A DNA stretch of 44,345 bases from Lelliottia wanjuensis. Lineage in GTDB: Bacteria; Pseudomonadota; Gammaproteobacteria; Enterobacterales; Enterobacteriaceae. Position numbers and translations under genes: made by a program. Under the pieces are notes generated by a model. It was not told the DNA's origin. It did not search any database and saw nothing but the letters and a program-made list of their open reading frames with translations. Every line of letters begins with the position of its first letter. Position 1 is the stretch's first letter. The DNA lies in the NCBI RefSeq assembly GCF_030238365.1, contig NZ_JASSOT010000073.1, positions 1 through 44,345 of the forward strand, given 5' to 3'. This document shows, one piece after another, positions 1-8,864 of the stretch.

Positions 1-105
1 GGGAAGGAACGCGTATGTGCCGGGATGAGAAAACTGCTCCAGCTGGCCTATGGCGTGGTGAAATCCGGACGAGAATTTAATGCTGAAATACCGCTTGCCG
101 GATAA
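1..105 (+). CDS. C-terminal end of an IS110-family transposase (partial)
   Basis: Frame 1 is open from the left edge to a TAA at 103-105 and encodes 34 residues. The segment MRKLLQLAYGVVKSGREF is typical of the extreme C-terminus of IS110/IS116/IS902-family DEDD transposases, the elements that use a bridge RNA. The rest of the gene lies outside the window. Only about 15 bp separate the stop codon from the hairpin repeat at 119-185. In E. coli the next gene beyond entF is fepE, so an insertion sequence has changed this side of the enterobactin locus. Family assignment rests on a short C-terminal signature, so the exact element cannot be named. Confidence 0.7.
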   Translation, partial: GKERVCAGMRKLLQLAYGVVKSGREFNAEIPLAG

Positions 106-118
106 CCGACAAGACGGT

Positions 119-185
119 ATCTCTCCCTGTGGGAGAGGGAGTCCGAGTCCCCTCTCCCTGTGGGAGAGGGTTAGGGTGAGGGCAA
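119..185. repeat. Dispersed GC-rich hairpin repeat, copy 1
   Basis: Two hairpins lie here. The second (150-170) is perfect, with 9-bp arms CCCTCTCCC/GGGAGAGGG around a TGT loop. The 41 bases at 145-185 recur without a mismatch at 23984-24024. The copy starts about 11 bp past the entF stop, so in entF mRNA it forms a stem-loop just after the coding region and may stop transcription or protect the 3' end. Confidence 0.85.
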
Positions 186-195
186 CAGCGCGCAC

Positions 196-3100
196 TTACC
201 CCAAAATCCCCTTCAACACCGGCCCAATCTGCTCGAACGCCTGCGGCGAAATAATGTCCACGTGGGCGCAATCCTGAGAATAGACCTCTAACTCTCCCAC
301 CCACGGGGCCCACGCCTGATGCGGGTCCATGGTTCGCGTGCGTTCGGCGACGAACAGCGTCGCTTTGCCGCCAAACCGCGAGCTGTGCGCCGTGGTCAGC
401 AGGCGCACCGCATCGGCGTAGTTCCCTTCGATGGCGGTAAACAGCTCGCCCGACGCCTGCCCCTGCTGGGCCGCCATGAAAGCTTCCCGCTCGCGTTCGA
501 TCTCCGCCAGCACTTCCGGGTCCAGCCCGTTGGCCTCTTTTTCCGCCCAGTTTTGTGTCTCCGGCGGCCAGGTATCCAGCAGGCCGAGGAACGCAACCTC
601 TTCACCCTGCTCGCGCAGCCGCGCGGCGATGCCCTGCGCTAAGGTCCCGCCAAGCGAATAACCAAACAGATAGTACGGCCCCTGCGCCTGCTGCGCGCGA
701 AGGGTGTGCAGATGATGTTTGATCACCGCATCCAGCGTCGCGCCCTGCGCCATCGGGCCTTCCGGGCGAGGAGACTGAATCCCGGTAATCGACCAGCGCG
801 GGCTGAGATAGCGCGCCAACACGCTGAACTGCCAGGCAAAACCGGACGCCGGATGGAAGCAGAACAGCGTCGGTCCGTTGCTTTGACGCAGGGGGAGGAT
901 CGCTTCATAACCCAGACGCAGCGCCTGTTCGTCGCTCATTGAAGAATCCAGCAGCGTGCTCAGTTGGTTCACCGTCGAAGCGACCATGATCTGCCCCGGC
1001 GTGACTTTGCGGGAGAACGCGCGGCTAAGCTGCGCCGCGAGACGCATCGCCAGCAGCGAGTGGCCGCCGAGGGCGAAGAAATCCGCTTCAATGTCGTTCA
1101 CCTCGCAGCCAAGCAGCGCCGAGAACGCCTGCGCCACCGCGATTTCGGTTTCGGTTTCCGGCGCGCGGCCCGAGGCTTTGCTGGAAAGTATAGGCAGCGG
1201 CAGCGCTTTGCGATCCAGCTTGCCGTTGGCGCTCAGCGGCAGCTCGCTGATTTGCAGCAGCACCACCGGCACCATGTGCGGCGGAAGCTGTGCTTTCAGG
1301 GCGTCGAGCAGCGCATCGCGGTCCAGCGGTAAACCGGAGTCCGACACCACGTAGCCCACCAGCTGGCGCGCATCGCCGCCGGTCGCTGCCGCCTGATTGA
1401 AGACACAGGCATGGGCCACCGCCTGCGCCACGTCAGGCAAGGCCTGCATCGCGCGGTCGATTTCGCCAAGCTCTATGCGCTGACCGCGAATTTTGAGCTG
1501 ATCGTCGCTGCGACCGAGATACTCCACCGCGCCGTTGTCCAGCCAGCGGGCGACGTCGCCGGTGCGATACATGCGCTCACCCGGCGCAAAAGGATCGGCG
1601 ATAAAGCGGCTGGCGGTCAGATCCGGTCGGCCCAGATACCCCTGCGCCAGCTGAATGCCGGTCAGATAGAGATCGCCCGCCACGCCAAACGGCACCGGGC
1701 GCATCATTGCGTCCAGAATACGCAGCCCGGTATTCCACACCGGGAAACCAATCGGCACGCTGTTGCCGGACACCGCCGCCAGCGCGTCGCCGAAGGCCGG
1801 ATACCAGCTCACGTCTACCGCCGCTTCCGTCGGGCCATATAAATTGTGTAGCGGCGCGTGAGTAAGCACTTCCCACTCGCGGCACAGCTCGGTTGGCAGC
1901 GCCTCGCCGCTACAGAACACCTGTTTCAGGCTGGTGCAGCAGTGGGCGTTTTCCGGCGTTAAGGAGGCGACAAACGCCGCCAGCATCGACGGGACAAAGT
2001 GCGTGGTGGTGACGCCGTAGCGGGCGAAGAACTGCTGCATCGCCAGCGGATCGCGATGGGCGTCCGGCTCGGCCATCACCAGTTTTGCCCCGGCGATAAA
2101 CGGCCACCAGAACTCCCACACCGAGACGTCAAAACTGCACGGCGTTTTCTGCGCCACCACGTCGCGCGCATCCAGCGGATAGTGGTTTTGCATCCACAGC
2201 AGGCGGTTGACGATGGCGGTTTGCCCGACCATCACCCCTTTCGGGCGCCCGGTCGAGCCGGAGGTAAAGATGATGTAGGCGGTCTGCTCAGGCGTGCTCA
2301 GATTCAGCGGTTCGCTGCCATGTGCAGGCAGCAGTTCGCCGTAGCACAGGGTCGTAAGATCCGGCACGTCGCTAAAGCGCGGGAGCTGATCGTCGGTGGT
2401 AATGAGTAAAGAAGGACGCGCATCTTCCAGCATCATGTGCAGGCGATCGTCGGGATAGCCCGTATCGAGCGGCAGCCAGGCGGCTCCGGCTTCGACAATC
2501 GCGTGGAGCGCCAGGGTCAGGAACACCGAGCGCGGCAATGCCACCGCCACGCTGTCGCCGGGTTTGACGCCGCGTTCGCGCAGGAGATTTGCCAGAGCGA
2601 TCACCTGCTCGCGCATCTGGCGATAGGTCAGTTCAATATGCGCATCTGCCAGCGCCGGGGCGTCCGGCGTTTTGTGCGCCTGCTCCGCCACCAGCGCGCT
2701 CAGGGTAGTCGCTTCGAGCATCACGCCGGTGTCGTTGATCTGCGCCAGCTGGTCATACTCCTCTTCGGAGACGGTTTCCGCCTCGCCGCAGGCCAGCGCA
2801 GGATTGGCGGCAAACTGCGCCAGCAGCGCGTTCAGGCGCGCCACGTGGCGGGTGAGCGTCGCCTCATCGTAGCGCTGTTTGTTCGCCAGAATTTCAATGC
2901 TCAGCCCGCCCTGCTCGTCCGGGAACAGAGCCAGTTCGAGATCGTTCACCGGGCCGGTCGCCAGGGTATGCGTTATCGCCTCGACGCCGTCAATATCCAG
3001 CTGATAATCAAAGACCTTCACGTTCAGCACCGGGCCAAACAGCGCTTCGTCTCCGGCCACACGGCCGCTGTCACGCACAATCTGCTCGGCGTCGTAACGC

Positions 3101-4071
3101 TGGTGACGGCGCATCTTTTTCAGCTGATTTGCCAGGCGCAGGGCCAGCTCCGGCAAGGTCTCCTGCGGGCTGATGTTAACCGCCATCGGCAGGACGTTGA
3201 GCACCGGGCCGGTGGCGGTGAGCGCCGCCGATCCCATGCGACGCATGAAGATAAAGCCCGCCGCGAAGTCCAGCCGACCAGTTAAGCGGCCCAGCCACAG
3301 GGCCACCAGCGCGAGGGCCAGATCCGTGCGCTGCACCTGCGCGCAGGCGGCGGTCAGCTGGCTGAACACGCGGCGATCGGCCACCAGCTTGAGACGCAAA
3401 ATATCGGTGGTCGCGGCGCGACCCGGCAGCGGCGCGGGTGACAGTGAAACCGGAGGCGGGAGCTGTTTGCGCTGCTCGGCCCAGAACGCGCCGTCGCGCT
3501 GATACGCCTCGCTGTCGCGATAGCGCTGATACTCTTCCACCACCTCCGCAAACGGCGTAAACGGCGACGCGGGCGTCGGTTCGCCTTTCGCCCACGCGGC
3601 ATAAATGGCGGCGATCTGGCGGGTAATGGCCGGGAAACTAAAGCCATCGACCACTAAATGGTGATAGCGCTGATACCAGTACCAGCGATTGTCTTCGACC
3701 TGAATCAGGAGCTGAAATGCCAGCGGCTGACCGCTGTCGACGCGCAGGTTTTGCGCAAGATCGGCCTCCATCAGCGCCACGGCGGCGGCGTGCGGATCGG
3801 CGCTGTCGCGCAGATCGACACGCTTTGGCTCGGCGAGCGTCATCGATTCGTCGATCCACTGCCACACCTCGCCGTTGTCTTCGCTAAAGCGCGTGCGCAG
3901 CGTGTCGGCCTGCATCATGCCTTCGACGATGGCTTTCGCCAGCAGCGGGGCGTTGATTTCGCCTTTCAGTTCAACGTAGTGCGCCACGCTCCAGGCGTTC
4001 GGCAGGGTCGAGAGCTGTTCTGCCATCCAGATTCCCGGCTGGGCGGCGACGAGAGGAAGATGTGCGCTCAT
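196..4071 (-). CDS. entF: Enterobactin synthase component F (nonribosomal peptide synthetase)
   Basis: EntF activates L-serine, condenses it with 2,3-dihydroxybenzoate carried on EntB, and releases the cyclic trimer enterobactin. Its 1291 residues match the family's usual length of about 1293. Domains in order: condensation, with HHLVVDG at about 137-143; adenylation, with TSGSTGRPKG near 602; peptidyl carrier, with GGHSLL near 1000 (the serine is the phosphopantetheine site for EntD); and thioesterase, with GYSLGG near 1136. The start overlaps the ybdZ stop by 4 bp (ATGA), so the two are translationally coupled. The protein is cytosolic. The locus is expected to be Fur-repressed through the fes promoter about 1.5 kb upstream. 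Confidence 0.98.
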   Translation of the reverse strand: MSAHLPLVAAQPGIWMAEQLSTLPNAWSVAHYVELKGEINAPLLAKAIVEGMMQADTLRTRFSEDNGEVWQWIDESMTLAEPKRVDLRDSADPHAAAVALMEADLAQNLRVDSGQPLAFQLLIQVEDNRWYWYQRYHHLVVDGFSFPAITRQIAAIYAAWAKGEPTPASPFTPFAEVVEEYQRYRDSEAYQRDGAFWAEQRKQLPPPVSLSPAPLPGRAATTDILRLKLVADRRVFSQLTAACAQVQRTDLALALVALWLGRLTGRLDFAAGFIFMRRMGSAALTATGPVLNVLPMAVNISPQETLPELALRLANQLKKMRRHQRYDAEQIVRDSGRVAGDEALFGPVLNVKVFDYQLDIDGVEAITHTLATGPVNDLELALFPDEQGGLSIEILANKQRYDEATLTRHVARLNALLAQFAANPALACGEAETVSEEEYDQLAQINDTGVMLEATTLSALVAEQAHKTPDAPALADAHIELTYRQMREQVIALANLLRERGVKPGDSVAVALPRSVFLTLALHAIVEAGAAWLPLDTGYPDDRLHMMLEDARPSLLITTDDQLPRFSDVPDLTTLCYGELLPAHGSEPLNLSTPEQTAYIIFTSGSTGRPKGVMVGQTAIVNRLLWMQNHYPLDARDVVAQKTPCSFDVSVWEFWWPFIAGAKLVMAEPDAHRDPLAMQQFFARYGVTTTHFVPSMLAAFVASLTPENAHCCTSLKQVFCSGEALPTELCREWEVLTHAPLHNLYGPTEAAVDVSWYPAFGDALAAVSGNSVPIGFPVWNTGLRILDAMMRPVPFGVAGDLYLTGIQLAQGYLGRPDLTASRFIADPFAPGERMYRTGDVARWLDNGAVEYLGRSDDQLKIRGQRIELGEIDRAMQALPDVAQAVAHACVFNQAAATGGDARQLVGYVVSDSGLPLDRDALLDALKAQLPPHMVPVVLLQISELPLSANGKLDRKALPLPILSSKASGRAPETETEIAVAQAFSALLGCEVNDIEADFFALGGHSLLAMRLAAQLSRAFSRKVTPGQIMVASTVNQLSTLLDSSMSDEQALRLGYEAILPLRQSNGPTLFCFHPASGFAWQFSVLARYLSPRWSITGIQSPRPEGPMAQGATLDAVIKHHLHTLRAQQAQGPYYLFGYSLGGTLAQGIAARLREQGEEVAFLGLLDTWPPETQNWAEKEANGLDPEVLAEIEREREAFMAAQQGQASGELFTAIEGNYADAVRLLTTAHSSRFGGKATLFVAERTRTMDPHQAWAPWVGELEVYSQDCAHVDIISPQAFEQIGPVLKGILG

Positions 4072-4280
4072 GCGTTCTCCCCCGCGAAATGTGAAGGGAG
4101 AAGCGTCTGCCAGTTTTCGCTAAGCCACTGCTGGCAGGCTTCCTGAGACTGCGGCTCGCAGACCTGTCGCCAGCCCGCAGGCTGCGCGCACTGGGCGGGC
4201 CATAGGCTGTACTGACCGTTTTCGTTTTGCAAAATGGCGAATCGCCCTTGCGGATTGTCGAAGGGATTACTGAATTCCAT
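4068..4280 (-). CDS. ybdZ: MbtH-like protein YbdZ, EntF helper
   Basis: A 70-residue MbtH-family protein. Such proteins bind the adenylation domain of a synthetase and stimulate amino-acid activation; here the partner is EntF. Visible family features are the NPFDNPQG start, QYSLWPA at about 24-30, and the tryptophans of PAGWRQV and CQQWLSENW. The E. coli protein is of similar size (about 72). The gene sits between fes and entF on the same strand, 36 bp after fes, and its stop overlaps the entF start. It should therefore be made from the same iron-regulated transcript. Confidence 0.96.
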   Translation of the reverse strand: MEFSNPFDNPQGRFAILQNENGQYSLWPAQCAQPAGWRQVCEPQSQEACQQWLSENWQTLLPSHFAGENA

Positions 4281-4316
4281 ACCTAACTCCTGTCGAAAAA
4301 AATCGCCTGCCTGGCG

Positions 4317-5522
4317 TTAGTGAATGAGTGGCTGCCAGAGGGTAATAAGCCCCTGCGTCAGCCCGCCACGCCAGCAAAGCGCATCATGTCCGCCGTCAAC
4401 CTGACGCCAGAAAATCGACTGCTGTGTGTGTTGTAGTTGGGCGTAAATGGCCTGATTGGCCCGGAAAATCAGCGGCTCGCGCTGGCCCGCTTCAAGAACG
4501 ATGCGAAGGTGTTCGGCGGATTTTTCACCCGCTTTGAGTTGTTCGATCAGCAGCCCGTCCTGCTGCGCGCCGCGGTGCGGCCACCAGTAGGAGCCCGACT
4601 GACTGAGCACGCAGCCAAAGCGCTGCGGCCAGTTGAGACCGGCGTACAGAGACGCCAGACCGCCGAAGCTTTGCCCGGCGACAACCGTGCGATCGGGCTG
4701 AGAGCTAAAAGGCGTAACGGCGTGGATCTGCGGGAGTAATTCCTCCTGCACCGCCTGCCAGAAATCGGGATTGCAGGGCAGCTCGCGGCTGCGATGGGCG
4801 GTGTCGATCACATCAATGAGTACGTAGACCGCAGGCGGCAGCTGCCCCTCGTTGGTGAGCGCCGTCAGCGCGGGCCAGACGGGCATACTTTCAGCCCAGA
4901 ACTGCCCGTCGAGGAGGATCGCCAGCGGGCGCTCGGTCGGGTTTTCCTCGCCAGTGGTAAAGACCCATACCCGGCGCGAATTCCCCAGCCGCGGGCTGTG
5001 CCACTCAATGCAGTGTGGCGGTAAATGTGGCGTATCGGGATGATTCCAGCCCGGCTGCACCGGCGCATTCGGCATCTCAAGTGCAGAGACCGGATGGCCG
5101 CGTCCGCCGCGCCAGCTCTGGCGGTTTAGCGGATCGGCGATCGCTTTCGGCAGCAGTTTGCGCCAGCCCTCGCGCAGGGCCATGCGGTCCGGCGCGTCGG
5201 CGGTGAAGACGATCTCGTCGAAATCCTGAGGATTATCGGAGGGGATAAAACAGTAGCTGCCGCGCCACTCGGGGCTGAACTCCCCCTGCCATTGCCAGAC
5301 GTCGGTGCCGGGAAGGCGGGTTAAGGATTGTGGTCGGGCATTTTGATGGTGGTCGGTCACGCCGGTGATGTAGATCCACACCCGCTGTACCGGCGATGTG
5401 CGCTCTGTCCCTGCCGGATCGCGCCACCAGAACGTGACACGATATTGTTCGCCTTCGCGGACCCATTCCGGACCTGTTTTGGACTGCCACCAGGCTTCAC
5501 TTCCCGTTGTTAGCGCCGTCAC
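4317..5522 (-). CDS. fes: Enterochelin (ferric enterobactin) esterase
   Basis: Cytosolic serine esterase that hydrolyses the ferric-enterobactin trilactone after uptake and so releases iron. The nucleophile motif GQSFGG is near residue 281. The C-terminal GGHDALCWRGGL supplies the catalytic histidine, and SQSGSYWWPHRG is family-typical. The frame is open to a GTG at 5561, but I place the start at the GTG at 5522. That start gives MTALTTGSEAWWQ, which aligns with E. coli Fes, and has GAGG about 8 bp upstream; it yields 401 residues. The gene is divergent from fepA across the Fur-type region and is followed by ybdZ and entF. Confidence 0.96.
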   Translation of the reverse strand: MTALTTGSEAWWQSKTGPEWVREGEQYRVTFWWRDPAGTERTSPVQRVWIYITGVTDHHQNARPQSLTRLPGTDVWQWQGEFSPEWRGSYCFIPSDNPQDFDEIVFTADAPDRMALREGWRKLLPKAIADPLNRQSWRGGRGHPVSALEMPNAPVQPGWNHPDTPHLPPHCIEWHSPRLGNSRRVWVFTTGEENPTERPLAILLDGQFWAESMPVWPALTALTNEGQLPPAVYVLIDVIDTAHRSRELPCNPDFWQAVQEELLPQIHAVTPFSSQPDRTVVAGQSFGGLASLYAGLNWPQRFGCVLSQSGSYWWPHRGAQQDGLLIEQLKAGEKSAEHLRIVLEAGQREPLIFRANQAIYAQLQHTQQSIFWRQVDGGHDALCWRGGLTQGLITLWQPLIH

Positions 5523-5559
5523 CCGTTTAACCTCATGTTTTTCGCGTCTTTTTTGATAC

Positions 5560-5613
5560 ACGGTAAAAATTATTGATAATATTATTGATAACTATTTGCA
5601 TTTGCAATAGCGT
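5560..5613. promoter_or_regulatory. Divergent fes/fepA control region with Fur-box-like sequence
   Basis: The AT-rich stretch holds TATTGATAATATTATTGATA followed by ACTATTTGCATTTGCAATAG, the same kind of overlapping GATAAT-like hexamers found in the E. coli fepA-fes intergenic region. One 19-bp frame (GATAATATTATTGATAACT) matches 12 of 19 positions of the Fur consensus. It lies between the fes start (5522) and fepA start (5779), so Fur-Fe2+ would repress both directions. The exact -10 and -35 boxes were not assigned. Confidence 0.8.
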
Positions 5614-5778
5614 AGTGCCCGCGCTGTGGGAAGCGCGCTCATAAAATAACCATGCCACGCATTGTGTGCGCTCGAGGACAGGGCTGCTTACGCAACGTGC
5701 CGGTGATAAGTCATGCCGCCTCCTCTCCCGTTAGGGAATGGAGCCAAGGGGACGCGGCAACGAAAAGCAGGACGTACA

Positions 5779-8031
5779 ATGAATAAGAAGATTCACTCCC
5801 TGGCCTTGCTGGTCAATCTGGGGATTTACGGCGTAGCCATGCCAGCGATGGCAGAGGACAAAACCACCAGCAGCGCCGCGCACGAAGACACCATGGTGAT
5901 CACCGCCGCCGAGCAGAACCTGCAGGCGCCGGGCGTTTCCACCATCACTGCCGATGAAATCCGTAAAAATCCTCCCGCTCGCGACGTGGCCGAAATCATT
6001 CGTACCATGCCGGGCGTGAACCTCACCGGGAACTCCACCAGCGGCCAGCGCGGCAACAACCGCCAGATCGACATTCGCGGCATGGGCCCGGAAAACACCC
6101 TGATTCTGATCGACGGCAAACCGGTCACCAGCCGCAACTCCATCCGTCTGGGCTGGCGCGGCGAGCGTGATACCCGCGGCGACACCGGCTGGGTGCCGCC
6201 AGAGATGATCGAGCGCATCGAAGTGATTCGTGGCCCGGCGGCGGCACGCTACGGTAACGGCGCGGCGGGCGGCGTGGTGAACATCATCACCAAGAAATTC
6301 GACAACCAGTGGCATGGTTCGTGGAACACCTATCTGAACGCGCCGGAGCATAAAGACGAAGGCTCCACCAAGCGCACCAACTTCAGCCTGAGCGGGCCGC
6401 TGGGCGGCGATTTCAGCTTCCGCATGTTCGGTAATCTGGACAAAACCCAGGCCGACGCATGGGACATCAACCAGGGCCATCAGTCTGAGCGTACCGGGAT
6501 GTATTCCAGCACCCTGCCTGCGGGCCGTGAGGGGGTGGAAAACAAAGACATCAACGGCGTCGTGCGCTGGGACTTTGCCCCGATGCAGTCCCTGGAGTTT
6601 GAAGCGGGCTACAGCCGCCAGAACAACCTCTACGCGGGCGATACGCAGAACACCAACAACGACGACAGCTCCAATGGGCTGGTGAAGAAGAACTACGGCA
6701 AAGAGACCAACCGTATCTACCGCCAGAACTGGGCGGTAACCTGGAACGGCGGCTGGGATAACGGCGTGACCACCAGCAACTGGGCGCAGTACGAGCACAC
6801 CCGCAACTCGCGTCTCGGCGAAGGGCTGGCGGGCGGTCTGGAAGGGCTGTTCAACAGCGACAAGTTTACCGATACGGATCTGTCCGACGTCACGCTGCAC
6901 AGCGAAGTCAGCCTGCCGTTCGACTTCCTCGTCAATCAGAACCTGACGCTGGGCACCGAGTGGAACCAGCAGCGCATGAAGGATTACGCCTCGAATTCCC
7001 AGACCCAACAGGGCGGCGCGATCCCGGGCATGAGCGACGACCGTAGCCCGTACTCTCAGGCGGAAATCTTCTCCCTGTTCGCTGAAAACAACATGGAGCT
7101 GACCGACAGCACCATGCTGACCCCGGCGCTGCGCTTCGATCATCACACTATCGTCGGCAACAACTGGAGCCCGTCCCTGAACCTGTCGCAAGGTCTGGGT
7201 GATGACTTCACGCTGAAAATGGGTATCGCCCGGGCGTACAAAGCACCGAGCCTGTACCAGACCAACCCGAACTATCTGCTCTACAGCAAAGGTCAGGGTT
7301 GTTACGCCAGCGGTGACGGCGTCGGCTGTTACATGATGGGTAACGACGACCTGAAAGCCGAAACCAGCATCAACAAAGAGATCGGCCTCGAGTGGAAACG
7401 CGACGGCTGGCTGGCGGGCGCGACCTGGTTCCGTAACGACTACCGCGACAAAATCGAAGCAGGCTATGCGCCAATCGGCCAGACCTCTTCCGGCAAAGTC
7501 ACCACCGATATTTATCAGTGGGAAAACGTGCCGAAAGCCGTGGTAGAAGGGCTGGAAGGGACACTGAACGTGCCGGTGACGGATGCGGTCAACTGGACCA
7601 ACAACATCACCTACATGCTGCAAAGTAAGAACAAAGAGACCGGCGACCGTCTGTCGATCATCCCGGAGTACACGCTGAACTCAACCCTGAGCTGGCAGGT
7701 ACAGCAGGATGTTTCTGTGCAGTCGACCTTCACCTGGTACGGCAAGCAGCAGCCGAAGAAATACAACTACAAAGGTCAGCCGGTGACCGGGTCTGAGAAA
7801 GACGAAGTCAGCCCGTACAGCATCGTCGGCCTGAGCGCGACCTGGGACGTGACTAAGTACGTCAGCCTGACCGGCGGCGTGGACAACGTCTTCGACAAAC
7901 GCCAGTGGCGCGCGGGTAATGCCCAGACCACCGGGAACGCCACCACCGGCGCGTACATGTACGGTGCAGGTGCTTACACCTACAACGAACCGGGACGCAC
8001 CTGGTACATGAGCGTAAACACCCACTTCTGA
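5779..8031 (+). CDS. fepA: TonB-dependent ferric enterobactin receptor
   Basis: Outer-membrane beta-barrel that imports ferric enterobactin using TonB-ExbBD energy. The frame is open from 5713, but the start is placed at 5779 because MNKKIHSLALLVNLGIYGVA is the FepA signal peptide; this gives 750 residues (E. coli 746). Cleavage is likely after AMA (residue 25). The TonB box DTMVITA is at 37-43 and is followed by the plug domain, with QIDIRGMGPENTLILIDGKP and RIEVIRGPAAARYGNGAAGG. The chain ends in phenylalanine, as barrel assembly requires. It is divergent from fes and followed by a terminator hairpin, then entD. Confidence 0.98.
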   Translation: MNKKIHSLALLVNLGIYGVAMPAMAEDKTTSSAAHEDTMVITAAEQNLQAPGVSTITADEIRKNPPARDVAEIIRTMPGVNLTGNSTSGQRGNNRQIDIRGMGPENTLILIDGKPVTSRNSIRLGWRGERDTRGDTGWVPPEMIERIEVIRGPAAARYGNGAAGGVVNIITKKFDNQWHGSWNTYLNAPEHKDEGSTKRTNFSLSGPLGGDFSFRMFGNLDKTQADAWDINQGHQSERTGMYSSTLPAGREGVENKDINGVVRWDFAPMQSLEFEAGYSRQNNLYAGDTQNTNNDDSSNGLVKKNYGKETNRIYRQNWAVTWNGGWDNGVTTSNWAQYEHTRNSRLGEGLAGGLEGLFNSDKFTDTDLSDVTLHSEVSLPFDFLVNQNLTLGTEWNQQRMKDYASNSQTQQGGAIPGMSDDRSPYSQAEIFSLFAENNMELTDSTMLTPALRFDHHTIVGNNWSPSLNLSQGLGDDFTLKMGIARAYKAPSLYQTNPNYLLYSKGQGCYASGDGVGCYMMGNDDLKAETSINKEIGLEWKRDGWLAGATWFRNDYRDKIEAGYAPIGQTSSGKVTTDIYQWENVPKAVVEGLEGTLNVPVTDAVNWTNNITYMLQSKNKETGDRLSIIPEYTLNSTLSWQVQQDVSVQSTFTWYGKQQPKKYNYKGQPVTGSEKDEVSPYSIVGLSATWDVTKYVSLTGGVDNVFDKRQWRAGNAQTTGNATTGAYMYGAGAYTYNEPGRTWYMSVNTHF

Positions 8032-8040
8032 TAGACTGTA

Positions 8041-8068
8041 AGCCCCCTTCCACCGAAGGGGGCTTTGT
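8041..8068 (+). terminator. Terminator or attenuator between fepA and entD
   Basis: Perfect 10-bp stem AGCCCCCTTC/GAAGGGGGCT with a CACC loop, followed by TTGTTC. It lies 10 bp after the fepA stop and ends about 20 bp before the entD ATG. The downstream T-tract is short, so partial read-through into entD is plausible. Confidence 0.85.
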
Positions 8069-8084
8069 TCAATCAGGGGGACCG

Positions 8085-8741
8085 ATGCAAACCACTCACA
8101 GCCTGCTGACACTCGGCGGCGTCTCGCTTCACCGCATTGATTTCGATCCCACCACGTTCGACAACGCCGATCTCCTCTGGCTACCCCATCACGCCGCCCT
8201 GAGCCATGCCGCCACTAAACGTAAAGCCGACCATCTGGCCGGACGCATCGCCGCCGCGCATGCGCTACAGGATTTGGCGATCGCGACAGTGCCGGGTATT
8301 GGCCCTAACGGCGAACCCCTGTGGCCAGAAGGAATAGCAGGCAGTATTTCTCACAGCGACACCCAGGCATTCGCCCTGGCGGTGCGTGGCGATAGCACGC
8401 TGGTGGGCATCGACGGCGAGCAGCTTATCGATGAACAGGAAGCCGTGGAGATTCAGGACGGGATCATCTGTGCAGAGGAAAAATCTGTGCTGCTCAGCAC
8501 GGGATATCCGTTTGCCCTCGCCCTGACGCTGGCTTTCAGCGCCAAAGAGAGCCTGTTTAAAGCCCTTTTCCCGCGCGAGAACGCCTTTATGGGCTTTGAC
8601 AGCGCCTGCGTAACAGCGATATCAGACAGCACGCTGACCCTCTCTCTTACCCGCCCTCTGGCCGGTTTTTCGCAAAACCACGCTTTTATTCTTCACTGGT
8701 GTCAACAAAACAACAGCGTAATAACCCTGCTCTGCGAATAA
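8085..8741 (+). CDS. entD: Enterobactin phosphopantetheinyl transferase EntD
   Basis: Sfp-type transferase that puts the 4'-phosphopantetheine arm from CoA onto the carrier domains of EntF and EntB. Its 218 residues carry the family signatures: GSISHS near residue 86, GIDGE near 108 (usually GIDIE; the metal-binding D and E are kept), and FSAKESLFKALFP near 151. The ATG has an AGGGGG ribosome binding site a few bases upstream. It lies on the same strand as fepA, 53 bp downstream, with a strong hairpin between, so its dosage may be set by attenuation. The E. coli order is the same. Confidence 0.96.
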   Translation: MQTTHSLLTLGGVSLHRIDFDPTTFDNADLLWLPHHAALSHAATKRKADHLAGRIAAAHALQDLAIATVPGIGPNGEPLWPEGIAGSISHSDTQAFALAVRGDSTLVGIDGEQLIDEQEAVEIQDGIICAEEKSVLLSTGYPFALALTLAFSAKESLFKALFPRENAFMGFDSACVTAISDSTLTLSLTRPLAGFSQNHAFILHWCQQNNSVITLLCE

Positions 8742-8820
8742 ATCGTCATACCATTAAGCTTCTCTGCGGATTAATCTTAAAAAACCGCTCTGTTTTATTT
8801 TCCCGCTCTTTAATGATTTA

Positions 8821-8860
8821 TTTCGTTTATTTTCGTTTATTTTCGTTAATTTTCGTTAAT
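8821..8860. repeat. Four tandem 10-bp repeats, TTTCGTTTAT/TTTCGTTAAT
   Basis: Two copies of TTTCGTTTAT are followed directly by two copies of TTTCGTTAAT. The 10-bp period is close to one DNA helical turn, so the T-tracts lie on one face and the DNA is expected to be curved. The block ends 5 bp before the palindrome at 8866. Confidence 0.9.
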
Positions 8861-8864
8861 TATC

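Noticed and set aside
5731..7623. 630-codon open frame antisense to fepA
   Set aside because: It lies wholly opposite a certain gene. GC-rich codon bias removes stops from the opposite frame; the translation shows no domain.
8407..8421. EntD active-site change, GIDGE instead of GIDIE
   Set aside because: The metal-binding D and E remain and the changed position is not catalytic, so loss of function is not supported.
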